Shown piece by piece: positions 36,172 through 45,918 of a stretch of 64,000 nucleotides of DNA. The notes under the pieces are model-generated. The model was not told the DNA's origin and searched no databases. It saw only the letters and a list, made by a program, of their open reading frames with translations. The position numbers were made by a program, and so were the translations under genes. The DNA is taken from assembly GCF_006352025.1 (NCBI RefSeq), contig NZ_CP040936.1, positions 558,001-622,000 on the forward strand, written 5' to 3'. Source of the DNA: Hymenobacter sp. DG01. Its GTDB lineage: Bacteria > Bacteroidota > Bacteroidia > Cytophagales > Hymenobacteraceae. Positions within the stretch are counted from its first letter, which is position 1. Each line of letters opens with the position of its first letter.

Positions 36172-37773
36172 ATGTCTGCTACCCCCCAATCAATAGATCA
36201 GGCTTCCTTCCAGAATTCCTTTGTAGAGGAGCTGCGCGGCGAAGCTTCCATGGATAAGCGCCCGCGCCAAGTGCCCGGCTACCACTACTCCCGCGTGGAC
36301 CCTACCCCCGTACAGGACCCGCACCTGCTGGCCTGGTCCGAGGAGCTGGCAGACTTCCTGGGGCTGCAGCGCCCGCCGGAGCGCGGCCCATCCGTAGAGG
36401 TGCTGGCCGGCAACCGGCAGGCCGCTACCATGAAACCCTTTGCGGCTCGCTACGGCGGCCACCAGTTCGGCAACTGGGCCGGGCAGCTCGGCGACGGCCG
36501 CGCCATTTCTCTGGGCGAGCTGACAGCTGTGGATGGTACTACCTGGGAAATTCAGCTGAAAGGTGCCGGCCCCACGCCGTATTCACGCCGCGCCGATGGG
36601 CGGGCCGTGCTGCGCTCTTCGGTGCGGGAGTTTCTGTGCTCCGAGGCCATGTACCACCTGGGCGTGCCCACTACCCGGGCCCTAAGCCTGGTAGCAACCG
36701 GCGACGAGGTAATCCGGGACATGTTTTACAATGGCAACGCCCGCCCCGAGCCCGGCGCCATTGTGGCCCGGGTGGCGCCTACCTTCGTGCGCTTCGGCAA
36801 CTTCCAGATTTTCCTGGCTACCGGCGAAATCGACAACCTGCGTGCCCTGGCCGACTACGTCATCCGGCGCCACTACCCCGAGCTGGGCGAGCCCTCACCC
36901 GAGGTGTACGCCCGCTGGTTTGAGGAAGTCTGCCGCCGCACCGCCATCATGATTGCGCACTGGCAGTCAGTGGGGTTTGTGCACGGGGTAATGAACACCG
37001 ACAACATGAGCATTCTGGGTCTGACCATCGACTACGGCCCCTACGGCTGGCTGGAGCCCTATGACCTTGACTGGACGCCCAACACCACCGACTTCGGCGG
37101 GCGGCGCTATGCCTTCGGACAGCAGCCGCGGGTAGCCCTCTGGAACCTGATGCAGCTGGGTCAGGCCATTTTACCCCTGGTCAGTGGGGTAGAGGCTCTG
37201 AATCCGTCGCTGGATGTGTACATCAACACCCTGGGTACTACCCGTTACGAGATGATGCTGCGCAAGCTCGGGCTTACGGCCGGCAATCAGGAGGAAGACC
37301 AAGCGCTGTTTGAAGCGTTGGAGCAGGCCCTGGCCGAATCGGAAGTGGATATGACCGTGTTCTTCCGCCACCTTTCGCATACGGCCCCGGCCGTGCTGGC
37401 CGCCCCGGAAAACGGCGATGCGCAGTGGCGGGAGCTGCTGGCCGCCGCTGCCTACTCCATGGCTCCGGCCGAAGAGCAGGCGCTACTAGGCTGGCTGCAA
37501 CGCTACTTCGTGCGCCTGCAGCAGGAGCAGGCCTCGCCGGATACTATTCGGGAGAAGATGCTGGCGGCCAACCCCAAGTACGTGCTGCGCAACTACCTGG
37601 CCCAGCAGGCCATTGAAGCCGCCGAAACCGGCGACCTGAGCCTGCTGAACCGGCTAATGGAAGTTCTGAAAAAGCCCTTCGACGAGCAGCCCGAACACAA
37701 CGACCTGGCCGCCAAGCGCCCCGACTGGGCCCGCGAGAAACCGGGCAGCGCTACCCTTTCCTGCAGCTCGTAA
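36172..37773 (+). CDS. selO: protein adenylyltransferase SelO
   Basis: Pseudokinase-fold enzyme that transfers AMP to Ser/Thr/Tyr of proteins, linked to redox stress. 533 residues from MSATPQSIDQASF. Motifs: KPFAARYGGHQFGNWAGQLG, LKGAGPTPYSRRADGRAVLR, LVATGDEV, GVMNTDNMSILGLTIDYGP (metal-binding N/D) and a C-terminal SCSS, with Cys at the site that is selenocysteine in some relatives. MsrB, another redox-repair enzyme, is encoded 2 kb further on. Confidence 0.95.
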   Translation: MSATPQSIDQASFQNSFVEELRGEASMDKRPRQVPGYHYSRVDPTPVQDPHLLAWSEELADFLGLQRPPERGPSVEVLAGNRQAATMKPFAARYGGHQFGNWAGQLGDGRAISLGELTAVDGTTWEIQLKGAGPTPYSRRADGRAVLRSSVREFLCSEAMYHLGVPTTRALSLVATGDEVIRDMFYNGNARPEPGAIVARVAPTFVRFGNFQIFLATGEIDNLRALADYVIRRHYPELGEPSPEVYARWFEEVCRRTAIMIAHWQSVGFVHGVMNTDNMSILGLTIDYGPYGWLEPYDLDWTPNTTDFGGRRYAFGQQPRVALWNLMQLGQAILPLVSGVEALNPSLDVYINTLGTTRYEMMLRKLGLTAGNQEEDQALFEALEQALAESEVDMTVFFRHLSHTAPAVLAAPENGDAQWRELLAAAAYSMAPAEEQALLGWLQRYFVRLQQEQASPDTIREKMLAANPKYVLRNYLAQQAIEAAETGDLSLLNRLMEVLKKPFDEQPEHNDLAAKRPDWAREKPGSATLSCSS

Positions 37774-37796
37774 GCGGAAGGGGGGAAAAGAACTCT

Positions 37797-37868
37797 CATT
37801 CCGAGCGCAGCGAGGAAGCTGAATTGCTTATTGAAGATTGCCCCAGATTCCTCGCTACGCTCGGAATG
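37797..37868. repeat. intergenic hairpin repeat (CATTCCGAGCG type)
   Basis: CATTCCGAGCGCAGCGAGGAA (37797-37817) faces TTCCTCGCTACGCTCGGAATG (37848-37868), one mismatch. Words such as CGGAATGAC recur at 45731-45770. It may also end selO transcription. Confidence 0.7.
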
Positions 37869-37959
37869 ACAAGTGTTCTGACGTACTCTCCCACCCCTTT
37901 CGGCTACCCCTGCTGTAAGCCATGATGCTCGTCCGGGCTTCGTTTCTCACCTTTGCCGC

Positions 37960-39294
37960 ATGCACACGCTTGCCCAACTACGCGCCGGGGAACTGGCCGG
38001 CGCTACCCGGCTCGACTTATCCGAAGGACTAAGAGAGTTTCCGCGCGAAATCTTCGGCCTGGCCGAGACCCTGGAAATCCTGAATCTGACGGGCAACCAA
38101 CTCTCAGAACTACCTCCGGACCTGGGACGGCTGCGGAAGCTGCACATCCTGTTCTGCTCCGACAACCAGTTTACCTCCCTGCCCGAGGTGTTGGGCGAGT
38201 GCCCCGAGCTGAGCATGATCGGGTTCAAGGCCAACCAGATTCGTACGCTGCCGGCCGCCGCTCTGCCGCCCAAGCTGCGCTGGCTGATTCTAACCGACAA
38301 CCAGATCCGGGAGGTGCCGCCGGAAATTGGAAGCTGCCCGGACCTGCAGAAGCTCATGCTGGCCGGCAACCACCTGACCAACCTACCCGAAACTCTGGCT
38401 AACTGCACCAACCTGGAACTGCTCCGGATTGCGGCCAACCGCTTTACCAGTTTACCGGAGTGGCTGCTGACTATGCCCCGCCTGACGTGGCTGGCCTTTG
38501 CCGGTAACCCGTTCAGTGAGCCCGCGCAGGCCGCAGCAGAAGCACGCAGCCCTATTCAAGCCATCGACTGGAATGAGCTGACTCTAGAGCACAAGTTGGG
38601 TGAGGGTGCATCGGGGGTGATTTCGCGGGCGCAGTGGCAGCCGGCGGCTTCCGCTACCCAGGCCGTAGCCGTGAAGGTGTTCAAAGGCCAGATAACCAGC
38701 GACGGGCTGCCCCACAGCGAAATGGTGGCCTGCATCAGTGCCGGCACTCATCCCAGCCTGATTGCGGTCAAAGGGCAACTAACCAACTGTCCCGGCACCG
38801 AAGGCCTGGTGCTGGAGCTCATTAACCCGGCGTTTCGCACCCTGGCCGGTCCGCCTAGCTTTGCCTCCTGCACCCGCGACGTGTACGCCCCCGAGGTTGG
38901 GTTTACGTTGGAGGCAGCCTTGCGCCTTGCGCGGGGGGTAGCCAGTGCTGCTGCTCACCTGCACGCCCGCGGTATTCTGCACGGCGACCTGTACGCCCAC
39001 AACCTCCTGACTACAACTACCGGCGAGGCCCTGCTCGGTGATTTTGGAGCGGCCTGCTTTTTTGATCCGGCTGAGGCGGCAACCGCCCGAGCCCTGCAGC
39101 AGCTGGAGGTGCGGGCCTTTGGGTGCCTGCTGGAAGAGCTGCTGGAGCGCATCCAGGCCCCGACAGCTACCCAGAACGGCGCGCTGCAACAGCTATGGGC
39201 GCTGCAGCGGCAGTGCGTGGCTCCCGAGGTAGCTGCCCGCCCGTTGCCACCGGAAATCGGGCAGGTGCTGGCTTCCATAGCGGAGGCCTGCTAG
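37960..39294 (+). CDS. leucine-rich-repeat protein kinase
   Basis: 444 residues: about seven leucine-rich repeats (residues 15-190, e.g. LEILNLTGNQLSELPPDLG) joined to a eukaryotic-like kinase domain (205-440). The catalytic set is complete: glycine loop GEGASGVIS (214-221), Lys239 in AVKVFKG, Glu254, HGDLYAHN with Asp343 and Asn348, and Asp361 in DFGAA. The HRD Arg is replaced by Gly. No signal peptide or transmembrane helix, so it acts in the cytoplasm. The repeats probably select its partner. No phosphatase or substrate gene adjoins. Confidence 0.9.
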   Translation: MHTLAQLRAGELAGATRLDLSEGLREFPREIFGLAETLEILNLTGNQLSELPPDLGRLRKLHILFCSDNQFTSLPEVLGECPELSMIGFKANQIRTLPAAALPPKLRWLILTDNQIREVPPEIGSCPDLQKLMLAGNHLTNLPETLANCTNLELLRIAANRFTSLPEWLLTMPRLTWLAFAGNPFSEPAQAAAEARSPIQAIDWNELTLEHKLGEGASGVISRAQWQPAASATQAVAVKVFKGQITSDGLPHSEMVACISAGTHPSLIAVKGQLTNCPGTEGLVLELINPAFRTLAGPPSFASCTRDVYAPEVGFTLEAALRLARGVASAAAHLHARGILHGDLYAHNLLTTTTGEALLGDFGAACFFDPAEAATARALQQLEVRAFGCLLEELLERIQAPTATQNGALQQLWALQRQCVAPEVAARPLPPEIGQVLASIAEAC

Positions 39295-39448
39295 TCTACC
39301 CCCCAATTCGGCCGCTGCCGGCGCTACCAGTTCGGGCAAGAATAGCAGGCCTACGACGGTTGCGCGGCAGCACCCAATGCCCTGAAAGCCGACGGCCTTT
39401 GAGGACTGATTGGGGGTAAGGCACGGCTGCGGCTTCCCGGCGCGGAGG

Positions 39449-39841
39449 CTACGACTGCCGGAGCAGCCAGGCGTAGGCAGTTGCCAGGTCGTCGAAGAGT
39501 ACTACCATGGGCTGGGTAACAAACTGCATGGCCGTATCCATGGATTTGCGGGCCGACCAGTTGGGAGGGCAGACCCAGGCCACAAAGCGGATGCCCTGCT
39601 CGGAGAGGGTTTTGTAGTAGTGGCTGCCCACCCACCGGGAGCCCTCTTCCCAGCCAGTAGTTACCTGGCTGTTGTCGTTGAGCATTTTGCGGCAGGGGTG
39701 CAGCTGCAGATGGTGCAGGATTAGCTCGCCGCCGCTTTGGGCTGAAGCGGCCGAATGGGCCCCTTTCCACTCTACGTACAACCACTCGTGGCCGTCATCG
39801 TAGAAAATGGAGAGGGGAGGAGAGTCGTAGAGAGTTTCCAT
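39449..39841 (-). CDS. SpoIIAA/STAS-like small protein
   Basis: 130 residues, no signal. The pattern FYDDGHEWLYVEWKG, a long helix (LILHHLQLHPCRKML), WVGSHYYKTLSEQGIRFVAWV and MQFVTQPMVVLFDDLATAYAWL is that of the SpoIIAA-like/STAS-type alpha-beta fold frequent as orphans in Bacteroidota. Family placement is by pattern and moderately sure. Function unknown. Confidence 0.65.
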   Translation of the reverse strand: METLYDSPPLSIFYDDGHEWLYVEWKGAHSAASAQSGGELILHHLQLHPCRKMLNDNSQVTTGWEEGSRWVGSHYYKTLSEQGIRFVAWVCPPNWSARKSMDTAMQFVTQPMVVLFDDLATAYAWLLRQS

Positions 39842-39929
39842 CTGGAAACAGAGGGGAGGTGGCAGACACTAATGGGCTTGGCTTTATAAATGTAATATTT
39901 TTAGGGCGCCGTATCACTAAAGATGCTGT

Positions 39930-40385
39930 ATGCTTCGCTGGATTGACGTCCTGAAATTTGCCCGATACAGCAACCCCGAGCCCCCGCGTCGCCTGGAGCT
40001 ACTTGAAACTGAGTGGCAGGTGCAACTAAGCCCCGCCCAATTTCAGGTGCTGCGCCAAAAAGCCACCGAGCCGCCTTACCGCAACGCCTACTGCCGCTCC
40101 TACGAGCCCGGCGTGTACGCCTGCGCCGGCTGCGGCACCCTGCTCTTTAACTCCGAAACCAAGTACCACGCCATGTCGGGCTGGCCCAGTTTCACGCAGC
40201 CGGTAGCCAAAAACGTCATCCGCTACGCCTTCGATTCCAGCCACCATATGGAGCGCATCGAGGCCCTGTGCAACGTCTGCGGCGGCCACCTGGGCCACGT
40301 TTTCCCCGACGGGCCCGAGCCCAGCGGCCTGCGCTACTGCATGAACTCCGAGAGCATGGTGCGGTTGCCGCCGGGCCAGGGGTAG
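39930..40385 (+). CDS. msrB: peptide-methionine (R)-S-oxide reductase MsrB
   Basis: 151 residues; repairs methionine-R-sulfoxide in proteins. Zinc cysteines CAGCG and CNVCGGHLGHVFPDGP, substrate pocket YHAMSGWPSF, and catalytic Cys in LRYCMNSESM. The N-terminus is cytosolic. It stands alone, convergent with the lipase-maturation-factor gene. Confidence 0.96.
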   Translation: MLRWIDVLKFARYSNPEPPRRLELLETEWQVQLSPAQFQVLRQKATEPPYRNAYCRSYEPGVYACAGCGTLLFNSETKYHAMSGWPSFTQPVAKNVIRYAFDSSHHMERIEALCNVCGGHLGHVFPDGPEPSGLRYCMNSESMVRLPPGQG

Positions 40386-40404
40386 GGTGCCGGTAGTGAC
40401 TAAG

Positions 40405-41937
40405 CTACTGGACCCAGCCGGCGCCCTGCAGAAACTGAACCAGGGTCGGATCATTAGCCGATAACGGCGGCAGCCAGATATCAACCCGCTCGCGGTGCCA
40501 CCATAGGCCCTCGGCGTTGCCCGGTGGGGCAAAGCGGTAGCGGTAACGCACCGCCCGGATGTAGCGCGGGGGCTTGTTCGGGAACGGGGTGCGCGCAAAC
40601 AAACCTACCGCGCCCGGGTCGTTGTGCAGCAGCTTCCAAACCAGGTGCAGGGTCCAGGGATACTCGTTGGGCGAGGCCATAGCGGCAAACCACATCTGCC
40701 AATCGAGGCGCAACTGGTAGGGCGCAACCTGCGGCGGGCGCTGGTCGAGGGCTACGGGCAGGCCTTTGTAAATGTAGGGTTGCCAGTTAGCCTGTTCGCT
40801 CGGGTTTTCGTCCAGGGTGCCCTCAAACACCACGTTTAGCCGCTCCTGACCTACCGTCCCGAAGGCTCCGTAGGTGTTTACCAGCTCCAGCGGGTCGAAG
40901 GACGTATTCATGATCTGGCCGGGCGAAACCAGGTTCAGCGCCGGCTGAATGCTCAGCAAGCCAATAACCCCTGTTACCACCCAACTCGTCAGGCGCATGG
41001 GCCGGGAGTCTTCGGCTTGCTCCGCTGCGGAGGCCGCCTTTCGGACCAGGCGCTGGGGTAGCACCCGGGCCCAGAAGCTGTCATCGAAGCAGGCCAGCGC
41101 CGGCACGATGGTCAGCCAGTTCAGAAACGCGAGGTTGCCGCTGACAATGATGTTGAGCTGAAACAGGATAATGGCTCCGCCTGCTAAGTGCCGGGCCAGC
41201 CGGGGGCCAAAAACGAAGAAAGGAGCCACCAACTCGGCCAGCCAGTTAAACCACACGCCCGCCTGCAACATCGGGCGCGGCAAAAAGTGAAACCACCGGC
41301 TCAGGGGCCCCGGTATGGGTTGGGTTTCGAAGTGGTAATAGAGAGCCGTGCTGTTGCGCCATATTTCGTCGCCGCGCACCTTAATCAGCCCCGCTCCCAG
41401 CATAATGCGGAAGGCTAGCCACCGAAACAGCACGATAATGGGGTAGGGCGGTGCGTACGGCGGAAAGGGCCGCATATCGAGCAATGGGCACAGGAAAATA
41501 GCCAGGAAACCCGTTTCCAGGAGCTGAATTTCCCAGCCGTAGCCGTACCACTCCTGCCCTACGTGTACAAATGACATGTACAGCATCCAAAGCAGCGCCA
41601 GCACCAAGGCGTTGGCGAAGCCCGCCACGACCAGGCAGGAAAGCAGCAGGCCCACCCAGGCTCCCACGAGCAAGGCAGTATCAGAATGCCAGAACCAGAA
41701 AAAAGAAGGCAGGCGCGCAAACCCCACCCAATCGGAACCCAGCACCTGGCTTATCTGGCTCAGGTAAGAGCCAACAGGCAAAAGGCCCTGGGAGCCCATC
41801 AGGGGTAGTACTTGCTGCACGGCCACCAGAAAGGCCACTGCATACAGCGCCCCCAACAGGCGCAGAAGTACAAACCGGGTAAGCCAGTACGTAGAAGGCG
41901 CACCAGGCACCAAACCAAGAGCAGAGCCGCTATCCAT
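40405..41937 (-). CDS. lipase maturation factor family protein
   Basis: Polytopic membrane protein, 510 residues from MDSGSALGL (ATG codons at 41967 and 41991 would add 10 or 18). About six to eight transmembrane segments (e.g. LLVGAWVGLLLSCLVVAG) and the family blocks EWYGYGWEIQLLETGFLAIFLCPL, LGAGLIKVRGDEIWRN, YHFETQPIPGPLSRWFH, and the soluble C-terminal part with YGAFGTVG and WQMWFAA. LMF1 in animals folds lipases in the ER; the bacterial role is unknown. Confidence 0.9.
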   Translation of the reverse strand: MDSGSALGLVPGAPSTYWLTRFVLLRLLGALYAVAFLVAVQQVLPLMGSQGLLPVGSYLSQISQVLGSDWVGFARLPSFFWFWHSDTALLVGAWVGLLLSCLVVAGFANALVLALLWMLYMSFVHVGQEWYGYGWEIQLLETGFLAIFLCPLLDMRPFPPYAPPYPIIVLFRWLAFRIMLGAGLIKVRGDEIWRNSTALYYHFETQPIPGPLSRWFHFLPRPMLQAGVWFNWLAELVAPFFVFGPRLARHLAGGAIILFQLNIIVSGNLAFLNWLTIVPALACFDDSFWARVLPQRLVRKAASAAEQAEDSRPMRLTSWVVTGVIGLLSIQPALNLVSPGQIMNTSFDPLELVNTYGAFGTVGQERLNVVFEGTLDENPSEQANWQPYIYKGLPVALDQRPPQVAPYQLRLDWQMWFAAMASPNEYPWTLHLVWKLLHNDPGAVGLFARTPFPNKPPRYIRAVRYRYRFAPPGNAEGLWWHRERVDIWLPPLSANDPTLVQFLQGAGWVQ

Positions 41938-42332
41938 GTTGTGTTGAATGCCGGAGCGCAGCCGCATAACAGGACTGCCGGGTAGGATCACCGATACAGT
42001 GGGTGCGGCCAGGTAGGGGCAATGAATACCCCTGCCTGACGGTGGCCGTTGGCAACTACATACTACGGAACGGCAGGTTGGTTTTGGTCGAGGTTGGGCA
42101 AGCTGAACCGCGCATAGCGCTGTTGAAGCAACCCCAAGCGGAGGATCACGCGGAAATCAGTGGGCAGAATTACCTTACCGATTCCCATTGAACGAGCACT
42201 TAGCCTGATGCCGAGTCAATGGGCAGGGAAAAGTATTCTGCAGCGCGTGCAATTGCGGCAGGGGCAGTTAGTGCTGGCGAAAACTCTGAGGGTATAGGCG
42301 TGCGGCTTACCCCGGTTGCCAGCCTAAACCTG
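41938..42332. other. intergenic region
   Basis: 395 bases. A 41-codon minus-strand frame (about 42065-42190, MGIGKVILPTDFRVILRLGL...) is open but unsupported. Other short frames here look random. Confidence 0.3.
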
Positions 42333-42491
42333 TTAGGCAGCCATCCGGTCGTCCTCGTCCTCTTGTTCGTCGAGGGCCGGGTGAAGCTCGTACTCGAGCT
42401 GTTCCAAAAAATCAAAATCTAGCTGCCCATACTCGTCCATCAGGATGAGCTCAGCAGCGGCAAGGGCGGAAGTGGAGTGCTGGGTCATCAT
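42333..42491 (-). CDS. small acidic protein, unknown
   Basis: 52 residues beginning MMTQHSTSALAAAELILMDE, with QLDFDFLEQLEYELHPALDE and a tail EQEDEDDRMAA. About one third of the residues are Asp or Glu and there is almost no basic charge; the middle can form an amphipathic helix. The start is ATGATG at 42491/42488. It was found by direct translation. Composition is far from that of a random frame in GC-rich DNA. Function unknown; a protein-binding or antirepressor-like role would be speculation. Confidence 0.55.
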   Translation of the reverse strand: MMTQHSTSALAAAELILMDEYGQLDFDFLEQLEYELHPALDEQEDEDDRMAA

Positions 42492-42604
42492 ACCTGCCTA
42501 TACCCATCCGGCGGCGGCGAAGTTTCATGACCGGTTCAGATGCCATCATCTTGTAACCGGCCGCGTATGCATCTTTCGCACCCTTTCCTACCCCCGTCAG
42601 CCCC

Positions 42605-42832
42605 ATGAACTACTTCCACGACACGCTGCTGCGCCATGGCTTTACCGAGCAGCGCACGGGTTTCTATACCTATTCCGCCGCGCCCGGCGGCCCCCTCTAC
42701 TGCCTCATTGAGGAAGGCGGCTACCCCCGGCAGTTGCTGCTCTGGCAGGCGCATAGGGTGTTGCTGCAAGGCGAGGTAGTGACCCTGGCCGCGCTGGAGC
42801 AGGTGCTGGCGCGGGTGCTGCCAGTTGCTTAG
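42605..42832 (+). CDS. small protein of unknown function
   Basis: 75 residues starting MNYFHDTLLRHGFTEQ. The sequence (TGFYTYSAAPGGPLYCLIEEGG, LLWQAHRVLLQGEVVTLAALEQVLARVL) reads like a folded alpha-beta domain, and codon use fits the neighbours. No family recognised. Confidence 0.6.
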   Translation: MNYFHDTLLRHGFTEQRTGFYTYSAAPGGPLYCLIEEGGYPRQLLLWQAHRVLLQGEVVTLAALEQVLARVLPVA

Positions 42833-43065
42833 CATTGTAAACCTTAAGGCGTAAGTAAAAAAGGGGACAGGCGGCACCTTGGTCAGGTGGTAAATGGCTG
42901 TCAGACTGAACCCGCAAGGGGGCTTCAGGACTTTCAGCCCAACCAGGGGTAGCAAAACAGGCTATAACCCTGCGGGCCGGAAAAAGGTAACAGCAGAGAC
43001 TGACCGCGCCCGGGGCCGAAACTGGCGTCCGCTGTCCCGGCTCTGCTGCCTATTACCCCTCCGCT

Positions 43066-45624
43066 ATGGCGAAACCTTCGCAGACTCCTACCCCCGATCC
43101 ATCCTTCAACGGCTTCGTGCAGGTGCGCGGGGCCCGGGAGCACAACCTCAAAAACATCGACGTAGAAATTCCGCGCGACGCCCTGGTGGTGTTTACTGGC
43201 GTGTCGGGCTCGGGCAAATCAAGCCTGGCGTTCGGGACGCTCTACGCTGAGGCCCAGCGCCGCTACCTGGAGTCGGTGTCGCCCTACGCCCGGCGCCTGT
43301 TCCATCAGATGGCCGTGCCCGAGGTAGATGCCATTGAGGGCCTGCCCCCGGCGGTGGCCCTGCAGCAGCAGCGCGGTACACCTACCACCCGCTCGTCGGT
43401 GGGCTCGGTTACTACGCTCTCCAACCTGCTGCGCATGCTCTACTCCCGGGCCGGCGACTACCCCGCCGGGCAAAGCATTGTGTACGCCGAGGGCTTTTCG
43501 CCCAACACCCCCGAAGGCGCCTGCCCCCAGTGCCACGGTCTGGGCCGCATTTATGAGGTGACGGAAGAAAGCATGGTGCCCGACCCTTCGCTGACCATCC
43601 GGGAGCGGGCCATTGCGGCCTGGCCCCAGGCCTGGGGCGGCCAGAACCAGCGCGACATCCTCGTGACCCTGGGCTACAACGTGGACATTCCGTGGCGGGA
43701 GCTGCCCCAGGAGCAGCGCGACTGGATTCTGTTCACCGATGAGCAGCCCGTAGTGCCTGTGTACCCCGGCTACACCCCCGAGCAAACCCAGCGGGCCCTC
43801 AAGCGCAAGGAGCCGCCCAACTATATGGGCACCTTTACGGGGGTGAAGCGCCACGTTTTGCACACCTTCGCCAACACCCAGAGCCCGCTCATGAAAAAGC
43901 GTGCCCTGCAGTACATGCTCAGCACCGAGTGCCCCACCTGCCACGGCAAGCGCCTGCGGCCCGAGTCGTTGGCCGTCACGTTTGCGGGGCTGGACATTGC
44001 CGATATGTCGGGGCTGCCGCTGAAGCGGGTGGCACAGCTGCTAAAGCCCTACGCTGAGGGCAACGCTACAGGACGCCAGAAGCAGGATGCCGCCCACCCC
44101 GAGCAGGCCATTGTGGCCCAGCGCATTGCCCAGGACCTGTGCGCCCGCCTGTCGGTGCTGCTGGACCTGGGGTTGGGCTACCTGCAGTTGGAGCGCAGTA
44201 CGCCCACCTTGTCGCCGGGGGAGCTGCAGCGCCTGCGGCTGGCCACCCAGTTGTATTCCAACTTGTTTGGGGTAGTGTATGTGCTCGATGAGCCCTCGGC
44301 CGGCCTGCACCCATCGGATACCGAAGCCCTGTTGAAAGCCCTGCACAGCCTCAAGCAGGCTGGCAATTCTCTGTTCGTGGTAGAGCACAACCTCGATGTA
44401 ATCCGGCAGGCCGATTGGCTGGTGGACGTGGGCCCAGCGGCCGGGGAGCAGGGTGGGCAAATCCTGTACAGCGGTCCGCCCGCCGGTCTGGCTAAGGTAG
44501 AAGCTTCCCAAACGCGCCGCTTCCTGTTCACGGAGGGCGAGGGGGTAGGGGCCCCGCAGCCCCGCACGCCCACTGGCTGGCTGCGACTGCAGGGCGTGCG
44601 GCGCAACAACCTCGAAAACCTGACGGTGGAGTTTCCGTTGGGCGTGTTTACTACCGTCACGGGCGTGTCGGGGTCCGGCAAATCCAGCTTGGTAAGTCAG
44701 GTGCTGGTGGAGCTGGTGGCCGAGTGCCTGGGGCAAACCGTGGAGGCCGAGGAGGAAGAAGCCGATCCGCTGGAGCGGGCCGCGCCGCCCGAAACCGGCG
44801 GCAAAATCGTGGGCGGCATGGAGTACATCAAGCGGCTGGTGCGCGTCGATCAGAAGCCCATTGGCCGCACGCCGCGCTCCAACATGGCCACCTACACCGG
44901 ACTCTTTGACCATGTGCGCAAGCTGTTTGCCGCCACCCCCGCCGCCCGCAAGCGCCGCTACGATGCCGGCCGCTTCTCCTTCAACGTGGCCAAAGGCCGC
45001 TGCGAAAACTGCCAGGGCGAAGGCTTCGTGATGGTGGAGCTGCTGTTTCTGCCCAGTGTGTACGCGCCCTGCCCGGTCTGTCACGGGGCCCGCTACAACG
45101 CCAAAACCCTCGAAATAACCTACCGCGACAAGAACATTGCCGAGGTGCTGAGTCTGACCGTGGACGCGGCCTGGGAGTTTTTCGATGAGGAGCCTACCAT
45201 TCAGCGGGCCCTCACGGTGCTGCGCGAGGTAGGGCTGGGCTACCTGCGCCTGGGCCAGCCGGCCACCGAGCTGTCGGGCGGCGAGGCCCAGCGCATCAAG
45301 CTGGCCACGGAACTGCAGCGGGCCCAGCGCGGCAACTCCCTCTACGTGCTCGATGAACCTACCACCGGCCTGCACCCCTCCGACGTGGAAAAGCTGTTGG
45401 TTCAGCTCGACGGGCTAGTGGAAGCCGGCAACACCGTCATTGTGGTAGAGCACGACATGCGCGTGGTGGCCGCCTCCGACTGGGTGATGGATATCGGGCC
45501 TGGTGCCGGCGACGAGGGCGGCCAGGTGGTAGCCGCTGGCCCGCCGGCCGAGGTAGCCCGCCACAAGCAAAGCCGTACCGGCCCCTACCTGGCCCGCTTC
45601 ATGAAAGGCGCCGGGAGTAGGTGA
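43066..45624 (+). CDS. short-type UvrA-like ABC ATPase
   Basis: 852 residues, about 90 shorter than UvrA of nucleotide excision repair. Two ABC ATPase units: Walker [14 protein letters not shown] and [13 protein letters not shown]; signatures [15 protein letters not shown] (altered from LSGGE) and [15 protein letters not shown]; Walker [13 protein letters not shown] and [12 protein letters not shown]. Zinc modules: CPQCHG/CPTCHG and CENCQGEGF...CPVCHG. This matches the shorter UvrA2-like classes, implicated in resistance to DNA-binding drugs in some species, rather than the housekeeping UvrA. No uvrB nearby. Confidence 0.9.
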   Translation: MAKPSQTPTPDPSFNGFVQVRGAREHNLKNIDVEIPRDALVVFTGVSGSGKSSLAFGTLYAEAQRRYLESVSPYARRLFHQMAVPEVDAIEGLPPAVALQQQRGTPTTRSSVGSVTTLSNLLRMLYSRAGDYPAGQSIVYAEGFSPNTPEGACPQCHGLGRIYEVTEESMVPDPSLTIRERAIAAWPQAWGGQNQRDILVTLGYNVDIPWRELPQEQRDWILFTDEQPVVPVYPGYTPEQTQRALKRKEPPNYMGTFTGVKRHVLHTFANTQSPLMKKRALQYMLSTECPTCHGKRLRPESLAVTFAGLDIADMSGLPLKRVAQLLKPYAEGNATGRQKQDAAHPEQAIVAQRIAQDLCARLSVLLDLGLGYLQLERSTPTLSPGELQRLRLATQLYSNLFGVVYVLDEPSAGLHPSDTEALLKALHSLKQAGNSLFVVEHNLDVIRQADWLVDVGPAAGEQGGQILYSGPPAGLAKVEASQTRRFLFTEGEGVGAPQPRTPTGWLRLQGVRRNNLENLTVEFPLGVFTTVTGVSGSGKSSLVSQVLVELVAECLGQTVEAEEEEADPLERAAPPETGGKIVGGMEYIKRLVRVDQKPIGRTPRSNMATYTGLFDHVRKLFAATPAARKRRYDAGRFSFNVAKGRCENCQGEGFVMVELLFLPSVYAPCPVCHGARYNAKTLEITYRDKNIAEVLSLTVDAAWEFFDEEPTIQRALTVLREVGLGYLRLGQPATELSGGEAQRIKLATELQRAQRGNSLYVLDEPTTGLHPSDVEKLLVQLDGLVEAGNTVIVVEHDMRVVAASDWVMDIGPGAGDEGGQVVAAGPPAEVARHKQSRTGPYLARFMKGAGSR

Positions 45625-45918
45625 TACGCGCTTTTCCCGCACATCATGCGGAGGCGCAGCATGACGCGCGATTCGCCTCACCCCCCCGCCCCCTCTCCCT
45701 CTGGAGAGGGAAGCAGATACTTTGGCAACATCAGCACGCGAGATTCCTCGGCAAGCTCGGAATGACGTTCTGGAGAAACACGCGAGATGCCGCGCTTGGT
45801 TTGATTGTTAAAGTTTGAGCATAAACCGTTTGCGCGCTACAATAGAAAACTATCCGGACGTTTAAGCCGACTGGCTTCCTACCCCCTCCGCATCCCCCAA
45901 ACCCTTCCAGCGTCAGTT
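45625..45918. repeat. intergenic region with dispersed-repeat fragments
   Basis: 294 bases. CAGCACGCGAGATTCCTCGG at 45732 and ACGCGAGATGCCGCGCTTGG at 45780 are arms of the same hairpin family as 8771-8863, plus CCTCTCCCTCTGGAGAGGG, another short palindrome. The methyltransferase frame stays open back to 45805, but that part overlaps the repeat zone. Confidence 0.55.

Noticed and set aside
42003..42191. 62-codon plus-strand frame and a 41-codon minus-strand frame
   Set aside because: Neither has a convincing ribosome site, motif or composition; left as intergenic.
44041..45375. 444-codon minus-strand open frame
   Set aside because: Shadow of the UvrA-like gene.
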